Positions 18,764-26,166 of a DNA stretch of 26,166 bases are shown here, one piece after another. The notes under the pieces are model-generated. The model made no database searches. It was not told the DNA's origin and was given only the letters and a program-made list of their open reading frames with translations. The number at the start of each line of letters is the position of its first letter. The first letter of the stretch is position 1. The stretch lies in assembly GCA_014885115.2 (NCBI GenBank), contig WKLE02000833.1, positions 24,805-50,970 of the forward strand, given 5' to 3'. The position numbers were made by a program, and so were the translations under genes. The stretch is from Asterionellopsis glacialis (lineage: Eukaryota > Bacillariophyta > Plagiogrammaphyceae > Rhaphoneidales > Asterionellopsidaceae).

Positions 18764-20752
18764 ATGGCTAGTAACACTGACCACCAACAATCTGAATCGC
18801 TTCTTCTTCCACAAGAAGGAGAAGAAGTAGAAAAAAAGTCGTCTGCATCCGCAGAGATAGAAGAAGAAAATACGCGTACTAGTCAAAAAGAAGACGAAGA
18901 AGAAAAGAGTAGTATAACAATCGATGATGCAGATGAACGATTCCTTTCTTGGTATTTAAAGAATGGTGGATGGATGTCACCCAAGATAACGTTAGGTAAC
19001 TTTGAAGCATACGGAAAAGGACTATATGTTGTTGTAAAGAAGGAGACACAAAACTTAAATAATGGTGATGCTTCATTGACTTCACTTGATAATCATAAGA
19101 AGAACAACCGTAATCACGTTCGAAAAGGTGAAATTATGTTACAAATTCCCAAAAAGCTAGTCATTGCTCCAGACGCATGTATCGAAAAACTTCAAGAAAT
19201 ATTTGACAATGATACAACAAGTAGTTCATCTACATCAACGTCTACAACAGCGGCGTCGGGTGACGAATCATCGACATTACCACCACGACGGCACAACTTG
19301 CAGGAGATGCTGAAAACAATAGAAGCAAACACTATATTTACAAGTCAAAATTTAGTGACTACATTGTTCATCATGTGGGAAATGTCTTTAGGACAAGATT
19401 CCTTTTATGATCCATACTTACAAACACTACCCACACCACCAGCGCCACTCACAAATCTGGATCATGATACTACATTTGGATTATTACCGTCCAGTTTTAC
19501 AAATGATGAATTAGAATTATTTCAAGAAACACAATACGTATCGAATGCACATTTAGGATATGATCCAACTCAAAATTTTGCTGAAAATTTTCATTCCATA
19601 CGCAAGTTAGCAAAAGCATCACGTGATGGACAATACAAACTATGGTACGGTAGTAGTCATGATGATACTGCTAAAAGTGAAACAACAACAAAACAAAAAT
19701 CATCACCATCATCATCAACAGCACCGTCATTATTATTTCAATCAATCATTCAACGTCTTCAAAGAAAATCACCAAATCCATCATTTTGGACGTATGCAAA
19801 CTTTGATTGGTGTCGCCAATTAGTTTCAAGTCGATCTATAGCAGTTACTGGTGGTATGACGGCCATTGTGCCCATGGCAGATAAGATAAATCATAATTCG
19901 CTTGAAAAGGTAACAATGATTGTAGATAAGGGTAATGGAAATTTTGAACCATTAAATCATATTCGCAATACAACAACAGGTATGGTCACCATCAAGGCAG
20001 ACCATCCAATCCAACCTGGTGATCAATTTATGGAAATGTATGGCAATATCAATAATCAATGGTTCGTGACGTGGGCTGGATTTGTGCCGCCTATCAATTA
20101 TTTCCATTATGTATCTGTTCCATTACCACCCTTACCATCCACTGTAGAACCCATACGACAAGTATTGAATCTACCCTCGATCGTGGATCATGCCAAAGTC
20201 AAGTCGACCAAGGATGCATTGAATTCATATGTCTGGCAATACCTAGATTTAGTTTTACTTGCCCAATCACCTAATAAAGTTCAAATGGCACTTGCATCCC
20301 TGTATGGTTATAATGATCTTACCATGCTTTGTGAGATAGTCAAGGTAGCCTGCCAAAAAACATCCTACATCCATCCCAAGATGCGTAGTATCATTCAACA
20401 AGGAGCACGTACAGCTTTATCCGAGTATCCGACAACATTAAACGAAGATAAAGTCATATTGGAAGAATGGAAACAAAAACCGAAAGGAACCATTATCAAT
20501 GGTAGTATACGACGTGATAATGCAATTGTAGCTATCGAATTCCGTATACAAGAAAAAGAATATCTTACCCGTATATCGAATGAAATTATTGATATGACGA
20601 CCAATGATAATTATGATCCATCCTCTTCCTCCGAACAAAACTTTTCCACAAACATGGTACTTGTGGCTATATTCGTTGTTGTGCTTTCTTTTTTAAATAA
20701 TCGAAAACGAAATCGTCATTTTACGGGTGTTGGGCGGACAGCCTCTCGTTAA
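18764..20752 (+). CDS. SET-domain lysine methyltransferase (RLSMT/SETD3-like), tail-anchored
   Basis: A 662-residue protein in one exon; the start ATG has a good context (ACCATGG). After an acidic Ser/Glu-rich N-terminus comes RFLSWYLKNGGWMSPKI (59 on), the entry motif of the split-SET class that contains Rubisco large-subunit methyltransferase and SETD3. SET motifs follow: SRSIAVTGGM (356-365), PMADKINHN (370-378, the AdoMet-binding NH), and GDQFMEMYGNINNQWFVTWAGFVPP (419 on). The C-terminal part (about 445-600) fits the helical substrate-binding domain of the class. Ser/Thr-rich inserts (150-172, 300-320) look like disordered loops. Residues 630-645 (NMVLVAIFVVVLSFLN) form a hydrophobic segment, followed by a 17-residue basic tail, as in a C-terminal tail anchor. 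No plastid signal is seen at the N-terminus. Substrate is unknown; methylation of a lysine or histidine on a cytosolic protein is inferred from the class. Confidence 0.88.
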   Translation: MASNTDHQQSESLLLPQEGEEVEKKSSASAEIEEENTRTSQKEDEEEKSSITIDDADERFLSWYLKNGGWMSPKITLGNFEAYGKGLYVVVKKETQNLNNGDASLTSLDNHKKNNRNHVRKGEIMLQIPKKLVIAPDACIEKLQEIFDNDTTSSSSTSTSTTAASGDESSTLPPRRHNLQEMLKTIEANTIFTSQNLVTTLFIMWEMSLGQDSFYDPYLQTLPTPPAPLTNLDHDTTFGLLPSSFTNDELELFQETQYVSNAHLGYDPTQNFAENFHSIRKLAKASRDGQYKLWYGSSHDDTAKSETTTKQKSSPSSSTAPSLLFQSIIQRLQRKSPNPSFWTYANFDWCRQLVSSRSIAVTGGMTAIVPMADKINHNSLEKVTMIVDKGNGNFEPLNHIRNTTTGMVTIKADHPIQPGDQFMEMYGNINNQWFVTWAGFVPPINYFHYVSVPLPPLPSTVEPIRQVLNLPSIVDHAKVKSTKDALNSYVWQYLDLVLLAQSPNKVQMALASLYGYNDLTMLCEIVKVACQKTSYIHPKMRSIIQQGARTALSEYPTTLNEDKVILEEWKQKPKGTIINGSIRRDNAIVAIEFRIQEKEYLTRISNEIIDMTTNDNYDPSSSSEQNFSTNMVLVAIFVVVLSFLNNRKRNRHFTGVGRTASR

Positions 20753-21251
20753 CTAGACTACATAATATTATGTCATTATACACCCTTTGAAAAAATCGTC
20801 AATTACACTGCAATCGCCACCCCCTTCCTTCCCAGACTTGAAGATTATTCGAGATGCGAAAGACTTCACACTGAAAAATACACGGAAACTATTTGAAAAG
20901 TCACGCCATTGAAGAATCTACCGGTGTTTACTACATAAAACGTAGGGGCAGAAGTCAAAGTAGGTGTGGCGTCTTCTGAAAAATTTTCGAAACTGGAAAT
21001 TGCGAAACAGAAGATCACCTTATATGGTATACTCTTGTATAGTTGTGGAGCAACGCGATTCCCATACTTCTGTCCAAAACAATTATATTACATGCAGTAT
21101 AAAATTGCAGAACTTGCATTTTGGGGCGGACTTTGACAAACATATAGAATTAGAAACTGAGATTAAGGCTCCTGAAAAGGGATACTGACGAGGTTTCTAG
21201 AATACTTACTAGTAGAATGATGATAGGACTCAAGTTAGTGCATCGGATGCA
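20753..21251. other. spacer downstream of the SET-domain gene
   Basis: About 500 bp without a supported gene. A 14-bp palindrome, ACATAATATTATGT (20760-20773), begins 7 bp after the SET stop codon and may fold in the 3' UTR. A short open frame at 20964-21188 matches nothing. Confidence 0.5.
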
Positions 21252-21965
21252 ATGGATCCTCTTATTCATCGAGTGGTAGATGCATTGAAAAGATTTATAA
21301 CACAACTTTAACAAACAGAACAGCAATATGGCAAACCTGCTGTGTTCGTGATCGGAGCAGGAGATGGAATTGGATTCCATGTAGCTTCATGATTTGCAAA
21401 GGGAAGAAACTACAATGCTTGCTTGTGCTGTCGAAGTAACTTAGAAGAATTACAACGTTCGGTACAAGATATTGTTGATGCAGGACGTTTGGCGTCAGGG
21501 TATCTATTTAATGCTACCGCTTATTCCATATCCAATACTGAAACTCTTTTTCGAGTCCTAGCAAAGCTCTCGGTAGACGAAGCGATACGAATGTATTTAC
21601 CGAAGGAACATCATTAGAACATATGATTGATAACATTTTAAAAAAACAATTGAACCATTTCATATCTGTATGCACAACCTTGGTGCGCAAATTGGAATGT
21701 CGCATTGGAGGCAACAAGTTATAAGCAGTTTGAATTGGGTTGGCGTCTTGGAAATTTGGTCTTATCCGTGTTGCTAAAACTGTTCTTCCAATAATGGTAG
21801 AAAGACATGAAGCAAACTTCCCCCCTTGTTATTGCCGACATGTTTTGGTATCTTGTTCATCAAAATCCAAATTCAAGCACATTTGAAATAGATATTGTTC
21901 TTCTACAAACGTACATGGTGGAATACATCACCATCACCATCAAGGTTTGAAACTTTTCTGGTTTG
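21252..21965 (+). pseudogene. decayed short-chain dehydrogenase/reductase (SDR) gene
   Basis: Starting at ATG 21252 the frame reads MDPLIHRVVDALKRFITQL, a TAA stop (21309), then PAVFVIGAGDGIGFHVAS, which is the SDR nucleotide-binding loop, then a TGA stop (21390), then NYNACLCCRSNLEELQ. The dehydrogenase reading then jumps frames. FTEGTSLEHMIDNILKK lies near 21592, EPFHICMHNLGAQIG (the NAG-like motif) near 21648, VALEATSYKQFELGW near 21700, and RVAKTVLPIMVERHE near 21770. WYLVHQNPNSSTFEIDI near 21850 resembles the C-terminal block of one SDR subgroup. At least two stops, four frameshifts, an extra segment near 21519-21574, and loss of the catalytic YxxxK region are visible. It cannot encode a working enzyme. 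Alternative: some changes are introns, but the in-frame stops near the start argue against a living gene. Confidence 0.75.
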
Positions 21966-22460
21966 AATTCTCATGTTCTTGTAACAATAAAATCAAAAAG
22001 AGAAAAAACAACCATGATAATGTAAGAATGTAGTGGCAATAATCAGATTGGCCGCGACATAGACAACTACAGCATCAATCCAAGGCAGCATCAATCCAAA
22101 GCAATAACAAGAATGATTGAGTAATAGTAAAGTATTCTATTTACTACTACCACAACAAGTATAATACCTGATGTATATATCTCACACCTACCCAATCTAA
22201 AACTAACTTTTCAATACCAGTCGTGACAACACTAAAACGGATAGAACCCTCCATAATGCATAGGATCATACGAACTACCAAAACTTACATTTGCAGATGC
22301 ATCGCACAAAAAAATGCCACGCGTGAGAACAATGTAGAATAAGCAGACTATCGAGTTGTTTTGCAAAACCGTGTATAATATAATATCAATGAATTAATAA
22401 TTACTAATACGTAAGAAATATGGACCTTGACCTTGATTGCGTACTGTACTGGTATCTGTA
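21966..22460. other. spacer before the RNA-dependent RNA polymerase 3' end
   Basis: About 495 AT-rich bases with no supported gene. A short direct repeat AGCATCAATCCAA occurs twice near 22071 and 22087. The right end should hold the 3' UTR of the minus-strand polymerase gene. Confidence 0.5.
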
Positions 22461-25400
22461 TTACACAAACTTAATGTATTTATTGGCAATGTCTGCAAAT
22501 CCACTTGTAAATATTTTGCTGAGATGTGAGGGGAGCTCAACTTTTCCTCCGTGTTTATGGATTTCAAGAGACTGTCTATAGGCTTTCCCAAAATAATTTG
22601 AGTCTTCTTCAGATATCTCAAATAATGTATTTGGTTTATCATATTCTTCATCTGAAAATCCTTCTCCTGCACCTTCCCGATGTTGCCTCTGCTTACCTGG
22701 GTCTCTTCTGTTTTTGTGCAGCCTGTGTAGTTCTGATGTCAAGCGATTAAGTTCCCATAAACCTTTAATATTTGCCATTACATCCTGAGCCATATCAAAC
22801 CAGTCCTCCTGCTCAGTTGAAATTTTCTTCGCCCATTCCCACCCGCTCCTATCAACCAAATTTTTCTGCTTGGCATATTCTGAAACTATCTCTGGTGAAT
22901 CCACCCGTACATCACTCAGTTTTTCCCACTTCGTACTACCGTCATCATATTTTGATAAAACCTCCAGGAAATTTCCTTGGCCCCTATGACTCAAAATATT
23001 TATTATTTCGATTGGTCGTAATAAGTCTTTTGCCCACTTCCAACCAGGAGTGTCAAGGAGCCCTTGTTCTCTGCCATACTCAGCAATAACATCATCATTT
23101 GGCAGTTCAAGGCGGAGCTTGCTCATATGCTTCCACTCTTTTTTATATGGTACATATTCGACTTGAAGTTGGCAACCTCGGCCTGTAGTTTTATGATCAA
23201 CAATGCATTTGAACATTTCACGGCCTTGCAATATTTCGTCTCGGTCCATTGTCCGCCGGCCAAGTCCCTCAATCTGCACAATATATTTGTCATTTTCATC
23301 CTTCTTTGCAACTGAAGCCTTGTGCGACTTCCCATCTTCCTCAAACAAAAAATCAATATCGCAGATTGGATCATGATCTTCAACATCTTGTCTTAAGTTC
23401 AAAGCTTGAGGGGCTGGTGGTTTTTGCATGAACGACAGTAGCCGTTCATCCCAACAAACAAAATACGTGTCACCATCGAGATCTCTATCGGATCCCATCT
23501 GCTCGGGAAGAGAGACACTGCCATGACTTCTGGGTGTAGCAAACACAATTGTACCAAAAGAATAATTGCAAAGCATGTCCCAGTGCTCCTGACTCATCCG
23601 TTCAGGTTTGCTACTGACAACAGGACAGAGAAGACAGTCGTCTGTTTCTGTACATGGCGGCTTGGTAATGAAGACCCGTCTATCAATACCAGTCCCCATC
23701 CCAGAAATAAAAACATGACCTTCTGGAAGAGTGTGTGTTGCGTCTGCAATCCCGATAAGTGATGCATGATTTTTCCGTTTCCACTTGGTTGACTGCTCAT
23801 TATAATCCGTTAGCTCGTCTTCGGGCACTTGAAACTTTCGAAATAGATACCAGTAACTCTTACTCTCACTAATTGGATTGAGTTTTTCCCTCTTATATTT
23901 CTGATCTTTATTTCGTGGGTCAAGCTGATATCCTAATTTCTTGTTCAACTCAGAAGGAAATGATTGTAAGAATTCAATACATACAAATTCAATACATACA
24001 CCCTTCTTCTTCTTCTTCTTCTTTGATCGTAGGAGAGATTTTCCAACCTTCAGCATTGAGGGCGGCAATTGGATTTTTGAGATTCCTACTGTTTTTGCGA
24101 GAATTCCCTTGAGAAGGCCCACTTCACTACCCAGCACTCGTACTTGAACAACATCTGCACACTTTGCACTTCCCATCAAGTGTTGCAGGAGATTCTCAGG
24201 AATAAAGCCACATCCAAGATTGTGTCTTTCTTCAATGAATTCAAATTGCGAGGAGTGCAAGAAGAACTGGCAAGGTCTTTTGCTGGACTTGAAATTCATT
24301 GATGGACTCGCTAAAAGTTCCAACCTACAGGCAACTTTATATGGTGCTAAAATAGCCCAGTTTGCAAGTTTTTGTAGCTCATTTTTAATTTTTATCTTCT
24401 TTAGTCCATGGCCAGACTCTGCAAAGTAAAAAAGTCGCACGGAACTGATATTGGAAGGGCTGTATTTGTCAAAACGCATCCCTTTTGTCTTTGCACTTTT
24501 TGCACATACAAGGGTCCAAATAATTCCATTTTCTTCATATTTTTTTGGTACTGTGGTGGTAATGGTGTTCTTGGTGAGACTAAGGCACCTAACCTTGATA
24601 CGATTTTCCCAAAATGCAGTGAACAAATTAGAAACATCTGTTTCATATTCCACGATTATTTTTGCTGGTGATTTTACAGCTTCATCAGGGATTTTAATCC
24701 TATGATATTTCTTTGTATTTGCTGTTGCTGTTGGAGGGAAAAATCCAAATGGCCCACGCTGTGACTCTCCCCACTCTTGTGAATCACTTTCAGCTTCTGG
24801 GAACAAGTTGTTATCATCATCGTCATCAGCATTGCCATAAGCTTCTTCCTTTTCTTCGATTCCAGCTTGACCCTTCTCGGGGAATAAATCTAAATCGACA
24901 TCAGAGCTATCAGCATTATCAGAGTTTCGAGCGGACCCAGACTCAGCAGGGAATAAATCTAAATCGACATCAGAGTTATCAGCGTTATCAGAGTTTCGAG
25001 CGGACCCAGAATCAGCAGGGAATAAATCTAAATCGACATCAGAACTATCGGAGTTATCAGAGTTTCGAGCGGACCCAGACTCAGCAGGGAATAAATCTAA
25101 ATCGACATCAGAGTTATCAGAGTTTCGAGCGGAGTTATCAGGGTTTCGATCAGAACCGGAGTCGTTCCCAGCATAATGATCAGGATGGGACCCAGACTCA
25201 GAACTAGAATCAGAATCAATAACAAATGAATGTAAACCATTTCTTTCTGGAAAAAAATCAAAATTCATGTTTCCATCTGAGTCCTCTTCAACATCCCTCG
25301 AGAATAAACTTCCATCTTTCTTTTGTGTTGTTGGACTAATATTTTTGTTTAGAATCCTGTTTCTGCTAATTTTCTTTTTTTTTAACGGGGGGGTGACGAT

Positions 25401-25748
25401 ATTAGGCATACGGGCTGCACCAGCTCGTGTGCAATGATTACTTAATTTACTATTCGGTGATGATGGAGGACGTGTAACCTTTGAGATCTTTTTTCCAGGA
25501 ACAGCCAGCGTCTTTTTCACCGGAGCAACAGCAACATGATTAGTGGCTGGACGGCGTCTTTCCCTCTTCGGTAAATCAAAAGTACTTCTTATATCCTCTT
25601 TTCGAACTATTTTTTTTTCCCGGTTACTTTCCCACTGGATCAGACAGTGATCCTCATCTACTGCCTCATCCAGCAAGAAGGCTTCATAATCGATCCCAGT
25701 CCGTCCATCCTTGACCCAGACAATGTTCTTTGGCTTCATCTTCTTCAT
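22461..25748 (-). CDS. RDR: RNA-silencing RNA-dependent RNA polymerase with inserted chromo-like modules
   Basis: A 1095-residue protein in one exon, starting MKKMKPKN. Order: a Tudor/agenet-like domain at about 8-55 (NIVWVKDGRTGIDYEAFLL); a basic, disordered region; four SARNSDN..DVDLDLFP repeats (203-290); then the eukaryotic RDR core. Core landmarks are GMRFDKYSP, LGCGFIPENLL, ADVVQVRVLGSEVGLLKG, LPPSM, SLIGIADATHTLPEGHVFIS, TIVFATPRSHGSVSLPEQ and the catalytic SDRDLDGDTYFVCWDERLL, with DLDGD at 756-760. The aspartates that bind metal in this family are intact. After the core, residues about 800-973 are a chromo-like region with a duplicated module ending LLDTPGWKWAK and LVDRSGWEWAK. The end, AYRQSLEIHKHGGKVELP, resembles the RDR C-terminus. 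RDRs copy RNA into double-stranded RNA that Dicer cuts into small RNAs. Activity here is inferred; the spacing between LPPSM and GIAD is shorter than I expect for plant or fungal RDRs. Confidence 0.88.
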   Translation of the reverse strand: MKKMKPKNIVWVKDGRTGIDYEAFLLDEAVDEDHCLIQWESNREKKIVRKEDIRSTFDLPKRERRRPATNHVAVAPVKKTLAVPGKKISKVTRPPSSPNSKLSNHCTRAGAARMPNIVTPPLKKKKISRNRILNKNISPTTQKKDGSLFSRDVEEDSDGNMNFDFFPERNGLHSFVIDSDSSSESGSHPDHYAGNDSGSDRNPDNSARNSDNSDVDLDLFPAESGSARNSDNSDSSDVDLDLFPADSGSARNSDNADNSDVDLDLFPAESGSARNSDNADSSDVDLDLFPEKGQAGIEEKEEAYGNADDDDDNNLFPEAESDSQEWGESQRGPFGFFPPTATANTKKYHRIKIPDEAVKSPAKIIVEYETDVSNLFTAFWENRIKVRCLSLTKNTITTTVPKKYEENGIIWTLVCAKSAKTKGMRFDKYSPSNISSVRLFYFAESGHGLKKIKIKNELQKLANWAILAPYKVACRLELLASPSMNFKSSKRPCQFFLHSSQFEFIEERHNLGCGFIPENLLQHLMGSAKCADVVQVRVLGSEVGLLKGILAKTVGISKIQLPPSMLKVGKSLLRSKKKKKKKGVCIEFVCIEFLQSFPSELNKKLGYQLDPRNKDQKYKREKLNPISESKSYWYLFRKFQVPEDELTDYNEQSTKWKRKNHASLIGIADATHTLPEGHVFISGMGTGIDRRVFITKPPCTETDDCLLCPVVSSKPERMSQEHWDMLCNYSFGTIVFATPRSHGSVSLPEQMGSDRDLDGDTYFVCWDERLLSFMQKPPAPQALNLRQDVEDHDPICDIDFLFEEDGKSHKASVAKKDENDKYIVQIEGLGRRTMDRDEILQGREMFKCIVDHKTTGRGCQLQVEYVPYKKEWKHMSKLRLELPNDDVIAEYGREQGLLDTPGWKWAKDLLRPIEIINILSHRGQGNFLEVLSKYDDGSTKWEKLSDVRVDSPEIVSEYAKQKNLVDRSGWEWAKKISTEQEDWFDMAQDVMANIKGLWELNRLTSELHRLHKNRRDPGKQRQHREGAGEGFSDEEYDKPNTLFEISEEDSNYFGKAYRQSLEIHKHGGKVELPSHLSKIFTSGFADIANKYIKFV
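22830..23216 (-). repeat. duplicated chromo-like module inside the RDR gene
   Basis: Two modules of about 67 residues follow each other at residues 845-907 and 909-973. They align at IVDHKTTGRGCQLQVEY with ILSHRGQGNFLEVLSKY, KEWKHMSKLRLELPNDDVIA with TKWEKLSDVRVDSPEIVS, EYGREQGLLDTPGWKWAK with EYAKQKNLVDRSGWEWAK. The first is preceded by FLFEEDGKSHKASVAKKDE, which looks like the start of the same retroelement region. Confidence 0.8.
23971..24023 (-). repeat. 15-bp duplication plus (TTC)n tract inside the RDR gene
   Basis: AATTCAATACATACA occurs twice in tandem (23971-23985, 23986-24000) and doubles VCIEF in the protein. A TTC tract at 24003-24023 next to it encodes seven lysines. Both lie between two RDR core motifs and keep the frame. 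Confidence 0.85.
24880..25140 (-). repeat. 69-bp coding minisatellite in the RDR gene
   Basis: Units begin with GGGAATAAATCTAAATCGAC at 24880, 24949, 25018 and 25087 (plus strand), an exact 69-bp period; the fourth is partial. Each codes for 23 residues of the form GSARNSDN..D.SDVDLDLFP. Units differ by few bases, so amplification is recent. Confidence 0.95.
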
Positions 25749-25807
25749 TCAATCTCTCTTTCTACTCGCTGATTACTGTTACAAGTTACAAGAAGTGAAA
25801 GTAGTAA

Positions 25808-26000
25808 ATAAATAGTTTGTGATTTCGTATCTTTTCGTGATCCTACCCTCACGTCTTTTTGACGTGGGTGTTCTTTTTTGCGGCCGGCAGAGCCTTTAAG
25901 TGATAAATAGTTCGCGATTTCGTATCTTTTCGTGATCCTACCATCCTCACATCTTTTTGACGTGGGTGCTCTTTTTTGCGGCCGGCATAGCCTTCAGTGA
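25808..26000. repeat. tandem duplication, 95-bp period
   Basis: TAAATAGTT, GATTTCGTATCTTTTCGTGA, GACGTGGGTG and CTTTTTTGCGGCCGGCA recur with a 95-bp offset (first unit about 25808-25902). The second unit has a 3-bp insertion. In unit one, CACGTC-TTTTT-GACGTG (25850-25866) is a perfect 6-bp stem with a T loop. Confidence 0.9.
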
Positions 26001-26138
26001 CCAACAGAATGAATTCGTGTACCGCAATTTCATACGTAATTTAACAGGTACGGTAGATAGGTTAATAATTAAAAAAGCTTCACCTGGTACAGTACAGTAG
26101 TATCAAATCTCCCACTGGTTATGAGCTCATTTTCAGGA

Positions 26139-26162
26139 TCTCCCACTCAAATCTGTGGGAGA
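26139..26162. repeat. inverted repeat at the right edge
   Basis: TCTCCCAC and GTGGGAGA are perfect 8-bp arms around an 8-nt loop. ATCTCCCACT also occurs as a direct copy at 26107-26116. It may be the end of a larger repeat that continues beyond the window. Confidence 0.6.
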
Positions 26163-26166
26163 AGGT

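Larger units (their letters stand above)
25749..26166. promoter_or_regulatory. RDR upstream region
   Basis: The 418 bp upstream of the RDR start hold a 95-bp tandem duplication (25808-26000), CAGGTAC-type elements at 26045-26095 and an inverted repeat at the right edge. The duplicated unit carries TTGACGTGGG, with an ACGT core of the type bound by bZIP factors. No gene is seen. Confidence 0.55.

Noticed and set aside
22830..23216. A resident copia retrotransposon inserted in the RDR gene
   Set aside because: Only a short chromo-like region is present, in frame, with no LTRs, integrase, RT or target-site duplication. A captured module fits better than an insertion.
24713..25207. Plus-strand frame with GINLNRHQSYQ repeats opposite the RDR gene
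   Set aside because: It is the antisense shadow of the 69-bp minisatellite. The minus strand carries the RDR family match.
1..26166. tRNA, rRNA or CRISPR features
   Set aside because: I looked for T-loop GTTCGAATC-type boxes and for spaced direct repeats and found none that fit.

Overview
The window is nuclear DNA of a eukaryote. It carries nine protein genes and one decayed gene. Four genes have introns with GT..AG ends, TAA and TAG act as stops, and every product is a eukaryotic family. A stramenopile, most likely a diatom, is my best guess. It rests on the compact gene spacing, the Asn/Asp-rich low-complexity proteins, and a module in the rightmost gene that resembles Ty1/copia polyproteins of stramenopiles. 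No single marker proves it.

Left part (1-7441): a CCDC12/cwf18 spliceosome protein (-), the 18S rRNA-processing PIN protein FCF1 (+, one intron), the ER insertase subunit EMC6 (-, one intron) and a large MMPL/SSD-type membrane protein (+). Middle (7854-13246): a type IIA topoisomerase with a mitochondrial-looking presequence and no C-terminal tail (-, one intron), divergent from a DEN1/SENP8-type NEDD8 protease (+). Right (13340-25748): a six-exon POT1-like telomere protein with an N-terminal extension of about 720 residues and a 19-nt microexon (-), a tail-anchored SET-domain methyltransferase (+), the remains of a short-chain dehydrogenase gene (+), and an RNA-silencing type RNA-dependent RNA polymerase (-).

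The intact genes alternate strand without exception (- + - + - + - + -). Each spacer is therefore either a shared divergent promoter or a shared 3' region, down to 93 bp between the protease and POT1 stops. No operon or common pathway joins the genes. Three of the promoter regions share a palindromic CAGGTAC/GTACCTG element.

The most unusual object is the RNA-dependent RNA polymerase gene. Its catalytic core is followed by a tandemly duplicated chromo-like module resembling the integrase-to-reverse-transcriptase linker of copia retrotransposons. Its N-terminal half carries a recent 69-bp minisatellite, and its upstream region a 95-bp tandem duplication. I saw no tRNA, rRNA, CRISPR array or intact mobile element.
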